64,000 nucleotides of DNA from DASVUC01 sp038237225 (lineage in GTDB: Bacteria; Planctomycetota; Phycisphaerae; Tepidisphaerales; Tepidisphaeraceae), in the NCBI GenBank assembly GCA_038237225.1, contig JBBRYX010000007.1, positions 62,001-126,000 of the forward strand. Reading direction: 5' to 3'. Positions 31,462 through 40,484 of this stretch are shown here, in pieces. The notes under the pieces were generated by a model that saw only the letters and a list, made by a program, of their open reading frames with translations, did not search any database and had not been told where the DNA came from. Position numbers and translations under genes: made by a program. Position 1 is the first letter of the stretch. Every line of letters begins with the position of its first letter.

Positions 31462-32940
31462 TTATCCGTTCGTCATTCCGGTGAGGCGGGCGGTTAACCA
31501 GATTCCTCCGCTTAATAAGACGGCGGCGACTAAAAAGGCGTAGAGGGCGGACATCAAGCGGTCGAAGCGTTTGGTTTGGTCGGGGTCGTTGCTGATCCGG
31601 TGGAGGTAATCCATGCGGGTGGCGATGGAGCCGTGGCACCAGTTGCGCCAGAGTTTTCCGGAGATGGGAAGGCCGTTGATGAGGGCGACTTTGTGAAGTG
31701 CCGAGGCGAAGACTCGTGCGCCGTGGGGTCCAACATGGTTGATGTCGATGATGCCGGTGGTCGCGAGGGCGCGGCGCTCAAGCTGGCGCGCGGCGAACAC
31801 GTCGGCCTGGCGTTCGAAGCGTCGGCTGACGAACCCGAACGCGAGAAGGAATCCGCCCGCGCCAAGGAGCGTCATAACCAGATCCATGGGAATCCAGCCC
31901 GGGAAATGAGCGAACCGCATGTAGCTCTCGGCCAGCAGAGCAACCAGAGCCAGCGCCAGCATGAGTCCTTTGAAGAAGACCAGATACCAGATCATGTGGC
32001 GGTGGACGATGTGCCCGACTTCGTGGGCGAACACGGCTTCGATCTGCTCAACGCTCATCGTCTCGAGCAGCAGATCGCTCATCAGGATGTAGCGGACCTG
32101 CGGGATGATCCCCATGACGGCGGCGTTGCCGAGGTTGTGGTTGGTCTTCCAGAGGAGGATGTCGCGGTATTTGAGTTGGTGCTCTCGGCAGAAGGCTTCC
32201 AGACGATCGCGCAAGGGAGAGGCGGGCAGTGACTGGGTGTTGAGCACGCGTCGGATGATGACCGGCGCGAGGACGAAGACGATCAAGGCGCTGGCGAGGG
32301 TGACACCGCCTTCGAGGGTTTCGGAGGGGATTCGAACGTCGCCCACCACGCGAAGGGCAATCATGACGACATCATGAATGGCGAGGATCATGAGCAGTGG
32401 GACGGCGGTGAACAGGATCTGTAGCCGCAGGTTGAGCATGAAGAAAGAGGCGAGCGTTGGGGGGCTGCGCAGGGGGAGATCGGAATCCAACTGGATCATC
32501 AGGTTCTGCTCCCGGAGCGCGCGTTCGGCGGGATATTGGGCCCACCACAACGCCATCCAGGCGGCGATTCCTGGGAACGTCCCGAGCAACGTTGCGGGGA
32601 ATTGGAGCGGCCAGAAATTGAGCGGTCCCATGAGGCGGGTGACGAGCTCGCCCCATCCCAGGAAGAAAACGCCGACGCCGAACCAGATCAGGACGACAAA
32701 CCGAGCCGCGAAGAGGATCGAATCGAAGAATCGGACCCGGCGTCGAAGACTTGTGCCTTGAACGCGCCGGGCGATCAGGCGGCTCCACAGACCGAGGATC
32801 CCGACCAGGAAAGCGTAGAACCCAAAGAAGAGGGCGATCTGGACGGCGGGGACGGGAGGGGCGGCGCCAGGGGCTTGCGTGGGATCGGCTCGCCAGGCCA
32901 TCCAGACCAGAAAGAGGAACAGGATCAGGAACCGTGACAC
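31462..32940 (-). CDS. M48-family membrane metalloprotease
   Basis: 492 residues. Several N-terminal membrane helices, then the zinc site HEVGH at 306-310 and the third ligand Glu376 in RFERQADVFA (ExxAD), the HtpX/Ste24 (M48) arrangement. Two more helices lie between these motifs and one at the C-terminus (AFLVAAVLLSGGIWLTARLT). Length and topology are closer to Ste24-like proteins than to the shorter HtpX. Probably involved in membrane-protein quality control; substrates unknown. Confidence 0.88.
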   Translation of the reverse strand: MSRFLILFLFLVWMAWRADPTQAPGAAPPVPAVQIALFFGFYAFLVGILGLWSRLIARRVQGTSLRRRVRFFDSILFAARFVVLIWFGVGVFFLGWGELVTRLMGPLNFWPLQFPATLLGTFPGIAAWMALWWAQYPAERALREQNLMIQLDSDLPLRSPPTLASFFMLNLRLQILFTAVPLLMILAIHDVVMIALRVVGDVRIPSETLEGGVTLASALIVFVLAPVIIRRVLNTQSLPASPLRDRLEAFCREHQLKYRDILLWKTNHNLGNAAVMGIIPQVRYILMSDLLLETMSVEQIEAVFAHEVGHIVHRHMIWYLVFFKGLMLALALVALLAESYMRFAHFPGWIPMDLVMTLLGAGGFLLAFGFVSRRFERQADVFAARQLERRALATTGIIDINHVGPHGARVFASALHKVALINGLPISGKLWRNWCHGSIATRMDYLHRISNDPDQTKRFDRLMSALYAFLVAAVLLSGGIWLTARLTGMTNG

Positions 32941-33169
32941 CGTCTCACCACCAACCCCACAAGATCAGCAAATTAGCGTTCTTCGCTTCGGAAGTACATC
33001 AGCTTGTCGAATCTCAGTTCAGACGCTTGGAAACGGCTTGGGGTTCATCGAGCGTCCCATAAGATAATTTATCGTCAAACATCCCAGTTTACCCAGATTA
33101 ACAAAAGTGGTTCGTCAAATGGCCCGATGTAGGGAGGTCAGCTTCACCAGTTTCACAAAGGAGAAACCG

Positions 33170-33628
33170 ATGACGACCGTTTCCGACCCCAGCAACGAAA
33201 AGCGCTTCAAGATTGCGGTTGAGCCTGAGGGCTCGGATCGTCGGGAGCATCGGCGTCACGATCTTGAGGGTCAGGAGATTGTGATCGACCGCTGGGATGG
33301 CTCACGACGCGCCGGTCAGCCTTTTGGACAGATCGTCGATCTCTCGGCGGGCGGGGTGCGTATCAGGACCGAGCAGACGAATCTGCGTGCGGACCAGCAG
33401 GTTCGGGTGCGGATCGAGCTGCCGGATTACGCGGGAATTTGTCCGTTCATTGACAGCACGAAAAAGGAGATGTCGCCGTCGCGCCAGTGGGTTGGATGGA
33501 TGGCCGTGGCGCGGGTGAGCAAAGTGGATGGCAAGAACATCGACGTGTGCGGGCGGCTGGTGGATATGGATGAGATGGATCGCGGGATGCTGGGGTTGTA
33601 TCTGTCGACGCAACCGATCGCCGCGTAG
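33170..33628 (+). CDS. PilZ-domain protein
   Basis: 152 residues. The RREHRRHDLEG segment near residue 24 provides the RxxxR part and IVDLSAGGVRI the (D/N)xSxxG part of the cyclic-di-GMP-binding PilZ signature. AAAGGAGAAACCG before the ATG selects this start over an in-frame Met 21 codons upstream. Stand-alone PilZ adaptors link c-di-GMP to motility, pili or polysaccharide synthesis; the nearest candidates here are the pilus cluster at 22-28 kb and the GT2 synthase at 14.6 kb, but a link is inference. Confidence 0.88.
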   Translation: MTTVSDPSNEKRFKIAVEPEGSDRREHRRHDLEGQEIVIDRWDGSRRAGQPFGQIVDLSAGGVRIRTEQTNLRADQQVRVRIELPDYAGICPFIDSTKKEMSPSRQWVGWMAVARVSKVDGKNIDVCGRLVDMDEMDRGMLGLYLSTQPIAA

Positions 33629-33742
33629 GGGAGTTGCAGGTGGACCTTCGGTCCGACCGCTACGCTTTGAAAAATCTGAGTAAGTAGGGGCGCGCGGGTT
33701 GATCTTGAGGGCACGATCGGCCTGGCCCCCTACGATTTGTTT

Positions 33743-33787
33743 CCGCCGACGGGACTTGACCTCCTTTATCCCGTCGGCGGTTTTTTA
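33743..33787 (+). terminator. Rho-independent terminator
   Basis: CCGCCGACGGGA, a 16-nt loop, TCCCGTCGGCGG, then TTTTTT. A 12-bp perfect stem between the PilZ gene and the convergent pyrE. Confidence 0.85.
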
Positions 33788-33832
33788 CGCTTCGAAGAAG
33801 TGCTTAAGAACCTGGCCGTGCCGCCGAGGGCA

Positions 33833-34354
33833 CTACGCGATGCCGAGGTCTTGGGTGGTGAAGAGAGATTTCAGGGTGAAGCCTTGCGCTTCGATGTTCT
33901 GTCTTGCGCCTTCGAGGCGGTCGATGACGGCGACGATTTTTTCGACGGTGCATCCGGCTTGCTGGATGGTTTTGGCGGCTTCGAGGACTTGGCCGCCGGT
34001 GGTGAGGATGTCCTCGACGATGAGGATGGATTCGCCGGGGTTGATGACGCCTTCGAGTTGCTTGGCGGTGCCGTAATCTTTTTTCTGGTTGCGGATGAAG
34101 ACGATGGGTTTGCTCGCGGCCATTCCGGCGGCGGCGGCGAGGGGGACGGCGCCGAGTTCTGCGCCGGCGATGCGATCGGTTTTCGGTGTCACGTGTTCGG
34201 CGAACATTTTTCCGAGAGCGATGAGGACATCGGGTTGGGTTTCGAAGCGGTATTTGTCGAGGTAGTAGTTGCTCTTGCGTCCGGAGCGGAGGGTGAAGTC
34301 GCCGTGGAGGAGTGCGACTTCCGCGATGCGTTTGGCGAGTTGGTCGCGGGTCAT
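33833..34354 (-). CDS. pyrE: Orotate phosphoribosyltransferase
   Basis: Transfers the PRPP ribose to orotate in pyrimidine synthesis. 173 residues. HGDFTLRSGRKSNYYLDKYR is the N-terminal signature and ILIVEDILTTGGQVLEAAKT the PRPP-binding motif. The start is set at MTRDQL, since the region upstream does not align with the family. Isolated from other pyr genes in this window. Confidence 0.95.
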   Translation of the reverse strand: MTRDQLAKRIAEVALLHGDFTLRSGRKSNYYLDKYRFETQPDVLIALGKMFAEHVTPKTDRIAGAELGAVPLAAAAGMAASKPIVFIRNQKKDYGTAKQLEGVINPGESILIVEDILTTGGQVLEAAKTIQQAGCTVEKIVAVIDRLEGARQNIEAQGFTLKSLFTTQDLGIA

Positions 34355-34407
34355 GGTGGGACTATCGGAGGGGAGTTTGTAATCGTCAACAGTCGTATTA
34401 GACGGGC

Positions 34408-34442
34408 AGCGAAGAGGGCGACACAAGTGTCGCCCCTACTAC
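34408..34442. repeat. GTAGGGGCGACA palindromic repeat
   Basis: GAGGGCGACACAAGTGTCGC followed by CCCTACTACA. It is the reverse complement of the sequence at 60667-60698, with GCGACACNTGTGTCGC-type symmetry. Confidence 0.6.
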
Positions 34443-34454
34443 AGAGTCGGAGGT

Positions 34455-35453
34455 TTAGCGGTTGACGGGGCGGATTTCGTAGGAGGGGGATTGTTGGATG
34501 GTGTTGGGCGGCGGTGTGGCGACGACGGAGCCGAGGTTGCCGCGGGTGCGGATTTCGGTGGGGACGACGGGTTGCGGCGCGGGTCCGGGGGTTGGGTTGC
34601 CGCCGGTGTTTCCGGAGTGGCGGATTTGGTCGCGGATGAAGTCGTGGTTGATGATGATGATTCCGGGGCTCCATTCCCAGTTGTTCCAGCCGTTGCCGTA
34701 GGGGCTGCCATAGTAGGGCGAGTAGTAGGGGTTGTAATATGTGTATCCCGGCCAGCCGTAGCCGCCGTAGGCGTAGGGGCCGAAGGTAATGTCCGGCGGT
34801 TCGACGACGTGATGGGGTTGATCGGCGTAAGGCATGTTGTTGTTCGCACCCTGCAATCCGCGGAAGTCATAGTTGTTGATGCTCGCCTGGAGATTCGAAC
34901 CTTCGAAGTTTGATTCGGGGGCTGTCGTTATGGATGTCGCGGGTGTGGCTGGATTCGGCGAAGCAATCTTTGAGACCGTCTCACGAATCTGATGAACGAC
35001 CGAATCCTGAACGTTGAAGAGATCGCGGGTGGTGCCGTTGGCTTTGAAGTTACCGAAGGAGTTACCGGAGGCGACATCGTAGACATCGCCGGTGACGGAG
35101 AGCTTGTCGGCTTCCACGGTCGCTGCGCCGATGATTGCGATCTCGGCACCGGCCTGGCGGGCGCGATCGAGTTGCGGTTTCGCATCTCGCTCGCTGGTCG
35201 CTTCGCTTGATGCCTTGAGGATGTCGACGTTCTTGAGCGAGTCCAAGTCATCGCCGATGGCGGTTGCCAGGCGCGCGCTCAACCACCCGGGGCGCAACAG
35301 CGCTGCGGATTCGGAGAAGGGCGAAACGTATACCTTGACCTGCGAGCCCGCGCCCGCGGATTGGGTGGCGGGAGCGGCTGGTGACGGAGCGGATTGGGCT
35401 AGAGCGATGGCCGACGAGAGAATGATCGTCAGCGCGGCAAGCAAGGTTCGCAT
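34455..35453 (-). CDS. Secreted FlgO/TolB-like protein with Tyr/Pro/Gly-rich tail
   Basis: 332 residues with a signal peptide (about 1-19, MRTLLAALTIILSSAIALAQ). Residues ~38-160 (VKVYVSPFSESAALLRPGWL, AEIAIIGAATVEADKLSVTG, DVYDVASGNSFGNF) have the alternating beta-alpha pattern of FlgO/TolB N-terminal domains. Residues ~215-270 are very rich in Tyr, Gly, Pro and Asn (YGGYGWPGYTYYNPYYSPYY), then a Pro/Gly/Thr tail. Product not identified; a periplasmic or outer-membrane-associated role is likely. Confidence 0.65.
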   Translation of the reverse strand: MRTLLAALTIILSSAIALAQSAPSPAAPATQSAGAGSQVKVYVSPFSESAALLRPGWLSARLATAIGDDLDSLKNVDILKASSEATSERDAKPQLDRARQAGAEIAIIGAATVEADKLSVTGDVYDVASGNSFGNFKANGTTRDLFNVQDSVVHQIRETVSKIASPNPATPATSITTAPESNFEGSNLQASINNYDFRGLQGANNNMPYADQPHHVVEPPDITFGPYAYGGYGWPGYTYYNPYYSPYYGSPYGNGWNNWEWSPGIIIINHDFIRDQIRHSGNTGGNPTPGPAPQPVVPTEIRTRGNLGSVVATPPPNTIQQSPSYEIRPVNR

Positions 35454-35749
35454 ACGGCCTCCCTTTTCTTCATTATAGTAGACACTTGGAAAACCAGTTT
35501 AGTAAAGGAGAAATGCCGTGCTTTTGGCGGAATTCATCATTTGGCCCATGGATCAAGGTGAAATTGTGGGGAAATACGTGGCTCGCGCGCTCGATATCGT
35601 GGACAAGAGCGGGCTGCCGTAAACGTGAGGACATGGACGCGCTTCGAAATACGGGTTCTGCTTGTAGCCGCTGCGATTCGTAGAGCGCTCCTCGTTTGTC
35701 TCTCTGCGAACTTTGCGATCTATGCGAATCTCTTTAACATTCCGCAGCT

Positions 35750-37210
35750 ATGAAGTTTCAATCGGCAGTTGGTTGTTTGCTTGTGGTGTTGGCGGTTTCG
35801 CAGGGACGCGCGGATCTGGGGGGGGAGATCAAGGCGGTTCTACAGGATAAGTATTTTAATAAAGCGGATGTGGGGATCTCGATCGTGCGGCTGGGGGCGA
35901 GCGCGGGGGAGAGTTCGGCGGTGTTTCGGAATGACAGCGATATCCCGCTGCTTCCGGCGAGCAATCTCAAGTTGTTGACGACCTCTGCGGCGCTGGATCG
36001 GTTTGGGAGCGACTTCAAATTCAGGACCGTTCTGCTGAAGCACGATCAGGATCTGTTCGTTATTGGCGACGGCGATCCCACGCTTGGTGATGTGGAGTTG
36101 ATCAAGAAGAGTGGGTGGGACGTCAGCACGGTCTTCAAGAACTGGGCGACGGAGCTGAAGAAGCGCGGGATCAGCAGCGTCCGGAACGTGTGCGTGGATG
36201 ACAGCGTTTTTGATGAAGTGTTCATTCATCCCAACTGGTCGCCCAAGTACGCGAGCGCGCGCTACTCGGCACAGGTGGGAGGCGTGAACCTTAACGCCAA
36301 CTGCGCGGATTTTTTCATCAACGTGCATGGTCGCGGGCAGCTCGTGAGTTACACCGTCGATCCTCCGACCCGCTATCTGAGCATTCGCAATAGCTGCCTC
36401 GGTGGAACCCGAAATGCGGTGGCGCTGGGGCGGGTCCCGGGAAAAAACGAAATCGTGCTGAGTGGTGAATGTGCGGCGGATTCGATCGAGCCGATTTCGG
36501 TGACGGTGCATGATCCGGCGCGCTTTGCCGCGACGGTGCTGGCCGAGACGCTGGCGAGTGAAGGGATCAGGGTGAGCGGGGCGGTTCAGCGCGACCGCAG
36601 CGCGCGCGAGCAGGCGGCGAAAGCGCCGGCGGGGGTTGGGGGCTGGAGCCTGGTTGCGACGCTGGAGACGCCGATCACGACGGTGTTGGGGCGGGCGAAC
36701 AAGGACAGCATGAACCTTTATGCCGAGAGCCTGTGCAAGCGACTTGGGCATGCAGTAACCAACGAGCCTGGGTCGTGGTCGAACGGCACGGCGGCGGTGG
36801 GTGAGTTCCTCAAGAGAATCGGCATCGCACCGAACGAGTTTAACCTCGATGACGGGTGCGGCCTGTCCCGCAAGAACGGCGTCAGCGCCAGCGCGATGAC
36901 ATCCCTTTTGGTTTACAACTATTTTTCGAAGAACAAGCAAACTTTCCTCGACAGCCTCGGCATCGCCGGGGTGGATGGAACGCTGGAGCATCGCTTCAAG
37001 AGTCCGGCGATGGCGGATCTCCGGCAGCGCGTGTTCGCGAAGAGCGGCTACATCGACGGCGTGAGCGCGCTCAGCGGATATCTGAAGGCCAAGGACAACC
37101 GGTGGTACGCGTTTTCGATTCTCATGAACAACCTGCCGGGTGGAACCAACCCGACGGCGAAGCAGATGCAGGAGAGAATGGTGAAGGCGGTGGAGCGCAC
37201 GCCAAACTGA
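35750..37210 (+). CDS. dacB: D-alanyl-D-alanine carboxypeptidase/endopeptidase (S13, PBP4-type)
   Basis: 486 residues with a signal peptide (cleavage near SQGRA). The serine-acyl motif is ASNLK in LLPASNLKLLTT (SxxK); DGCGLSRKNGVSA is the second motif region (usually DGSGLSR.N), and KSGYIDGVSALSGY holds a KSG in place of the more common KTG triad. The inserted middle domain typical of PBP4 is present. Trims or cleaves peptidoglycan peptides in the periplasm. A 296-bp gap upstream (35454-35749) shows no gene. Confidence 0.9.
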   Translation: MKFQSAVGCLLVVLAVSQGRADLGGEIKAVLQDKYFNKADVGISIVRLGASAGESSAVFRNDSDIPLLPASNLKLLTTSAALDRFGSDFKFRTVLLKHDQDLFVIGDGDPTLGDVELIKKSGWDVSTVFKNWATELKKRGISSVRNVCVDDSVFDEVFIHPNWSPKYASARYSAQVGGVNLNANCADFFINVHGRGQLVSYTVDPPTRYLSIRNSCLGGTRNAVALGRVPGKNEIVLSGECAADSIEPISVTVHDPARFAATVLAETLASEGIRVSGAVQRDRSAREQAAKAPAGVGGWSLVATLETPITTVLGRANKDSMNLYAESLCKRLGHAVTNEPGSWSNGTAAVGEFLKRIGIAPNEFNLDDGCGLSRKNGVSASAMTSLLVYNYFSKNKQTFLDSLGIAGVDGTLEHRFKSPAMADLRQRVFAKSGYIDGVSALSGYLKAKDNRWYAFSILMNNLPGGTNPTAKQMQERMVKAVERTPN

Positions 37211-37212
37211 AA

Positions 37213-37285
37213 CGTGGAGCGTAAAACGTAAAACGTAAAACGTAACAACGGTGGGGAGGCTTTTTGTTACGTTTTGCGTTTTACG
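37213..37285. repeat. GTAAAAC heptamer inverted repeat
   Basis: ACGTGGAGCGTAAAACGTAA followed by AACGTAAAACGTAAC, a loop AACGGTGGGGAGGCTTTTT, then GTTACGTTTTGCGTTTTACG. Same 7-bp period and inverted layout as the ribosomal-operon elements but with the word GTAAAAC. It lies between dacB and the DUF3179 gene. Confidence 0.85.
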
Positions 37286-37373
37286 TTTTTGGCTCTCTGG
37301 TGTGAGTGTGTCCTGGACCGTAAAATTATCTGCGAATGGGCCTGCGCAAGGATGCACGGGCAAACGGGCGATT

Positions 37374-38636
37374 ATGGAGAAGACGAAAAGCGCGGGGATG
37401 GTTTTGCCGGTGGGGCTCATTGGAGTGTCGGTCTGTTTTGGGGCGGTGATGGCGTATGGGATGCATCCGGGGTGGGTGGGGGTGCCGCATGGTTTGGATG
37501 TGATCATGCTTTCTCGGCGGTTGCAGTGGGTGATGGTGGGGCTGTCGCTCATGTGCTGTTTGGCGCTGATGGTGGTGGTGATTGGCGGGAAACGACGGGC
37601 GTGGTGGCTTCTGGGATTGGCGCCGGTGCTGGCGCTGTTTGCGCATCGCTTCGCAACTGGTGATGTGAATCGGTACGAGGTTGCGGATGAGCCGGTGTTC
37701 GTGGCGCCGGAGCAGGCGAGGAGTCTGGGGGATGATGAATATGTGGTGGGGATCATGCTGGGGGATCAGGCGTATGCGTATCCGTATGCGCAGCTTTACT
37801 GGACGCCGGTAGTGGTGCAGACGGATCGTGATGTGCGGGTGCTGGTGATGTGGTCGGCGTTCGCGAACGCCTGCGTGGCGACGACGGTATCGCGAGACAT
37901 CAAAGGGCGGGAACTCGACATTGTGTGCGAGGCGGGGAATACGCTTCTCATCTATAACGGGCGGATCGGGCAGTTCATCAATGCGTTTACGGGGCAGACG
38001 CCGGGCGGAGGGAAGCCGCAGGGTTTTCTGGGAAGGTTGCCGGTTTGGAAAGGGACGTGGAAGACATGGCGCGACGGGCATCCGGGAACGCGGTTGATGG
38101 CGAAGTCTTCGCACGGAGGACCCGCGGCGCCGGTGCTGCCGAAGGATGCGGTCGCGGATGTTGGTGGTGTGAAGTCGGACACGAAAGTGATGCTCTTCGC
38201 GACCCCTCGACCTTTCGCGGTTCTGGCCAACGAAGTCGGAACATCCCCCGCGAATCTCAAGAGTGGAAACGAGGCGGTGCTGGCCTACCGCGATGCGAGC
38301 GGCATGGTGAAAGCGTTTGATCGGCATGTGGAGGAGGACCTGGTGTGCCGATTTGGCACCAACCGCGATCCGAAGAAGAAGGCGGCGCTCGTGGATGTTG
38401 ATACGGGGACGGGGTGGAATCTCAACGGTGTGGCGGTGGAGGGAGAGAAGGGGATGGTGGGTCGAAGTCTGAGGGCGGTCGAGGTGCAGGAGGATGTTTA
38501 CTTTGGGGTGGCGAAGTATTGGTGGAAGGATTTGTTGCTGGTGAAAGGGGAAGGCGAGGTGCTGGTGACGCCGGGCGTTGGAGGGGCGACGCGGGAGGCG
38601 GGGACGAAGCTGCCGGTGAGGCGGCGTCGGCGATAG
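37374..38636 (+). CDS. DUF3179 membrane protein
   Basis: 420 residues. Three N-terminal membrane helices (about 8-30, 48-70, 75-92), then a DUF3179 domain: DQAYAYPYAQLYWTPVV, LVMWSAFANACVATT, DIVCEAGNTLLIYNG, LMAKSSHGGPAAP and AYRDASGMVKAFDRHVEEDL. DUF3179 proteins are of unknown function. The start is the ATG at MEKTKSAG; the frame is open upstream through the GTAAAAC repeat but without family similarity. C-terminus is basic (PVRRRRR). Confidence 0.78.
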   Translation: MEKTKSAGMVLPVGLIGVSVCFGAVMAYGMHPGWVGVPHGLDVIMLSRRLQWVMVGLSLMCCLALMVVVIGGKRRAWWLLGLAPVLALFAHRFATGDVNRYEVADEPVFVAPEQARSLGDDEYVVGIMLGDQAYAYPYAQLYWTPVVVQTDRDVRVLVMWSAFANACVATTVSRDIKGRELDIVCEAGNTLLIYNGRIGQFINAFTGQTPGGGKPQGFLGRLPVWKGTWKTWRDGHPGTRLMAKSSHGGPAAPVLPKDAVADVGGVKSDTKVMLFATPRPFAVLANEVGTSPANLKSGNEAVLAYRDASGMVKAFDRHVEEDLVCRFGTNRDPKKKAALVDVDTGTGWNLNGVAVEGEKGMVGRSLRAVEVQEDVYFGVAKYWWKDLLLVKGEGEVLVTPGVGGATREAGTKLPVRRRRR

Positions 38637-38817
38637 AGATGGCGACACGACTCGATGAGAGCTCGTCGAAGTCAAGTGTCGTCTCTGCAACACGAATCGG
38701 TTGAACGGAATTTGCGATTGCGATGTCGTGGGGGTCGGGTGTAACTGATGTCATTGGGACTGCATCGGCGAAAGCTGTCATTCTGAGTCATCATGCGGCG
38801 CAGCCGCGGGACGACTC

Positions 38818-38919
38818 ATACGGATTCTATTTAATTCTCGCGCCTGATTCCCATTCGAAATCCGCGCCCCGCAAGCGGGGCCGCTAACCAAAGGCGCAGG
38901 AATTAAGTGATATCCGTAT
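38818..38919. repeat. 102-bp palindromic repeat, copy C (most complete)
   Basis: It begins ATACGGATTCTATTTAATTC, TCGCGCC and ends GGCGCAGGAATTAAGTGATA, TCCGTAT. The ends are ~28-bp imperfect inverted repeats. The core is CGCGCCCCGCAAGCGGGGCC GC. GTCATTCTGAG and TCAGGATGACA flank it as outer inverted repeats. This and the decayed repeat at 38638-38700 fill most of the 423-bp gap before 39060. Confidence 0.85.
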
Positions 38920-39059
38920 CAGGATGACATTGTGTCAGGAATGCGCATCACATCCCTGGGATTCGGGTTCAAGCTTCCGCGCGTGCCACGGACCATGCTG
39001 CTCGTTACAATCCCGTGGCGGTTTGATTTATCCCCGATCAGCTTGGTTTCAGGACGCCT

Positions 39060-39194
39060 ATGACCAGTCACAAATCGCACAAGATCGCCATGATTGGCGC
39101 CGGCTCCGTCGTCTTCTGCAAGACGCTGATTTCCGACATCCTGGCGACGCCCGGGCTGCGGAACTCTGAGTTGATAGGCCAGAAAACTGAATGA
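39060..39194 (+). pseudogene. N-terminal fragment of a family 4 glycosidase
   Basis: 44 codons: KIAMIGAGSVVFCKTLISDI followed by LATPGLRNSEL matches the NAD-binding N-terminus of GH4 alpha-galactosidases/alpha-glucosidases, which run to about 430-450 residues. The similarity stops at about 39180, then the frame ends after IGQKTE. The glycosyltransferase gene begins 6 nt later. This is a truncated remnant joined to unrelated sequence, probably by deletion. Confidence 0.7.
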
Positions 39195-39200
39195 CCGGAC

Positions 39201-40484
39201 TTGCCAAACACTCCCAGGAACATCCTCCTCCTCGCTCTCGGCTCCCATGGCGACGTCCACCCTTTCGTTGGTCTCGGGCTGGCCCTGAAATCGCGTAACC
39301 ACGCGGTCACTGTCGCCGCCAACGAAATCTTTTCTCCGCTCATCACCAAGGCAGGTTTGGATTTCGCCTCCCTCGGATCGGCGGATGACTACACGAAACT
39401 TGCCCACGATCCCGCGCTCTGGTCCCGCACGAAAGCGTTTCAAACCGTGATGCGGGCTGGCGTGCTCCCCTCGCTCCGCCCGATGTACGACCTCTGCATC
39501 GACTTCGCCAAATCCGGCAGCGCCCTCATCGCTGGTTCCTCACTCGCGCTGGGTATGCGCCTTGCCGAGGAAAAGCTGCGCCGGCCCATGGCGCTCATTC
39601 ATCTCGCGCCCGGCATCATTCGCACCGTTCACAACTTTCCGATTCTCCCGGGCACGCCGGTCCGCGCGTGGATGCCCGCGTTCCTGAAGGGCTTGGTGTA
39701 CTTCGTCGCGGACAAGCTCGTCATCGATCGCACGATGAAGAAACCCATCAACGAAATTCGCAAGGCCGTCGATCTCCCTCCGCTGAGCACATCCGTCTGG
39801 AGCTGGTGGAACAACGCGCACCAAATCATCGGCCTGTGGCCCGAATGGTTCGGCGCGTGGCAGCCCGACTGGCCTGACAATCTTAAGATCACCGGGTTTC
39901 CGCTCTATGATGAACAGGATCACCGCCAGCTCTCCGACGCTTTAAGCACGTTCATCGCCGCCGGTTCTCCACCCGTTGCTTTCACGGCCGGAAGTGCGAT
40001 GTGGTCCGGGCATCACTTCTTCGAAGAATCGGTTGAAGCGTGCCGGCGCGGAAACTTCCGCGGCATCCTTCTCACCAAGCACCGCGACAAAGTTCCGGCC
40101 AAGCTTCCCGACTCGGTGATTCACGTTGAGTATGCCCCCTTCAGCCAGCTCCTGCCCCGATGTGCCGCCACCGTCCACCATGGCGGCATCGGGACCACCG
40201 CCCAGGCGCTGGTGGCCGGTCATCCCCAGGTGATCATGCCTTTCGCCCACGACCAGCTCGACAACGCCAATCGCGTCGTGACTCTCGGCTGCGGCGCGTG
40301 GATCGAGCCCGGCGATTACCGCGGTAAATACGTCGCCGGCACGCTGCTGTCGCTGGACAAAAACTACAAAATCAAACGGCGCTGCCATGAAGTGCAAGGC
40401 CTGTTCTCCGGTGCCGATCCCCTTACCGAGGCGGCGCAAATCCTGGAATTGCTTCCGGAGTGTCCGCCCGCGGGCGATCTCTAA
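39201..40484 (+). CDS. GT1-family glycosyltransferase (UGT/sterol-glycosyltransferase type)
   Basis: 427 residues, GT-B fold. The N-terminal NILLLALGSHGDVHPFVGLG is the acceptor-domain signature; near residue 325 CAATVHHGGIGTTAQALVAG and HPQVIMPFAHDQLDNANRV form the UDP-sugar-binding motif with the conserved HHGG and D/NQ. Acts on lipids or small molecules; substrate not predictable. The start codon appears to be TTG with no clear ribosome-binding site and lies at the break of the GH4 fragment, so the true start may have been lost or re-created. Its stop overlaps an ATG for lepB (TAATG). Confidence 0.85.
   Translation: MPNTPRNILLLALGSHGDVHPFVGLGLALKSRNHAVTVAANEIFSPLITKAGLDFASLGSADDYTKLAHDPALWSRTKAFQTVMRAGVLPSLRPMYDLCIDFAKSGSALIAGSSLALGMRLAEEKLRRPMALIHLAPGIIRTVHNFPILPGTPVRAWMPAFLKGLVYFVADKLVIDRTMKKPINEIRKAVDLPPLSTSVWSWWNNAHQIIGLWPEWFGAWQPDWPDNLKITGFPLYDEQDHRQLSDALSTFIAAGSPPVAFTAGSAMWSGHHFFEESVEACRRGNFRGILLTKHRDKVPAKLPDSVIHVEYAPFSQLLPRCAATVHHGGIGTTAQALVAGHPQVIMPFAHDQLDNANRVVTLGCGAWIEPGDYRGKYVAGTLLSLDKNYKIKRRCHEVQGLFSGADPLTEAAQILELLPECPPAGDL

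Noticed and set aside
35486..35683. 65-codon frame between 34455-35453 gene and dacB
   Set aside because: GTGxATG-poor leader, no recognisable motif, and unusual composition with many Trp and Cys; the gap is treated as non-coding.
35840..37756. 638-codon antisense frame over dacB
   Set aside because: No motifs; dacB on the plus strand has all catalytic boxes and a signal peptide.
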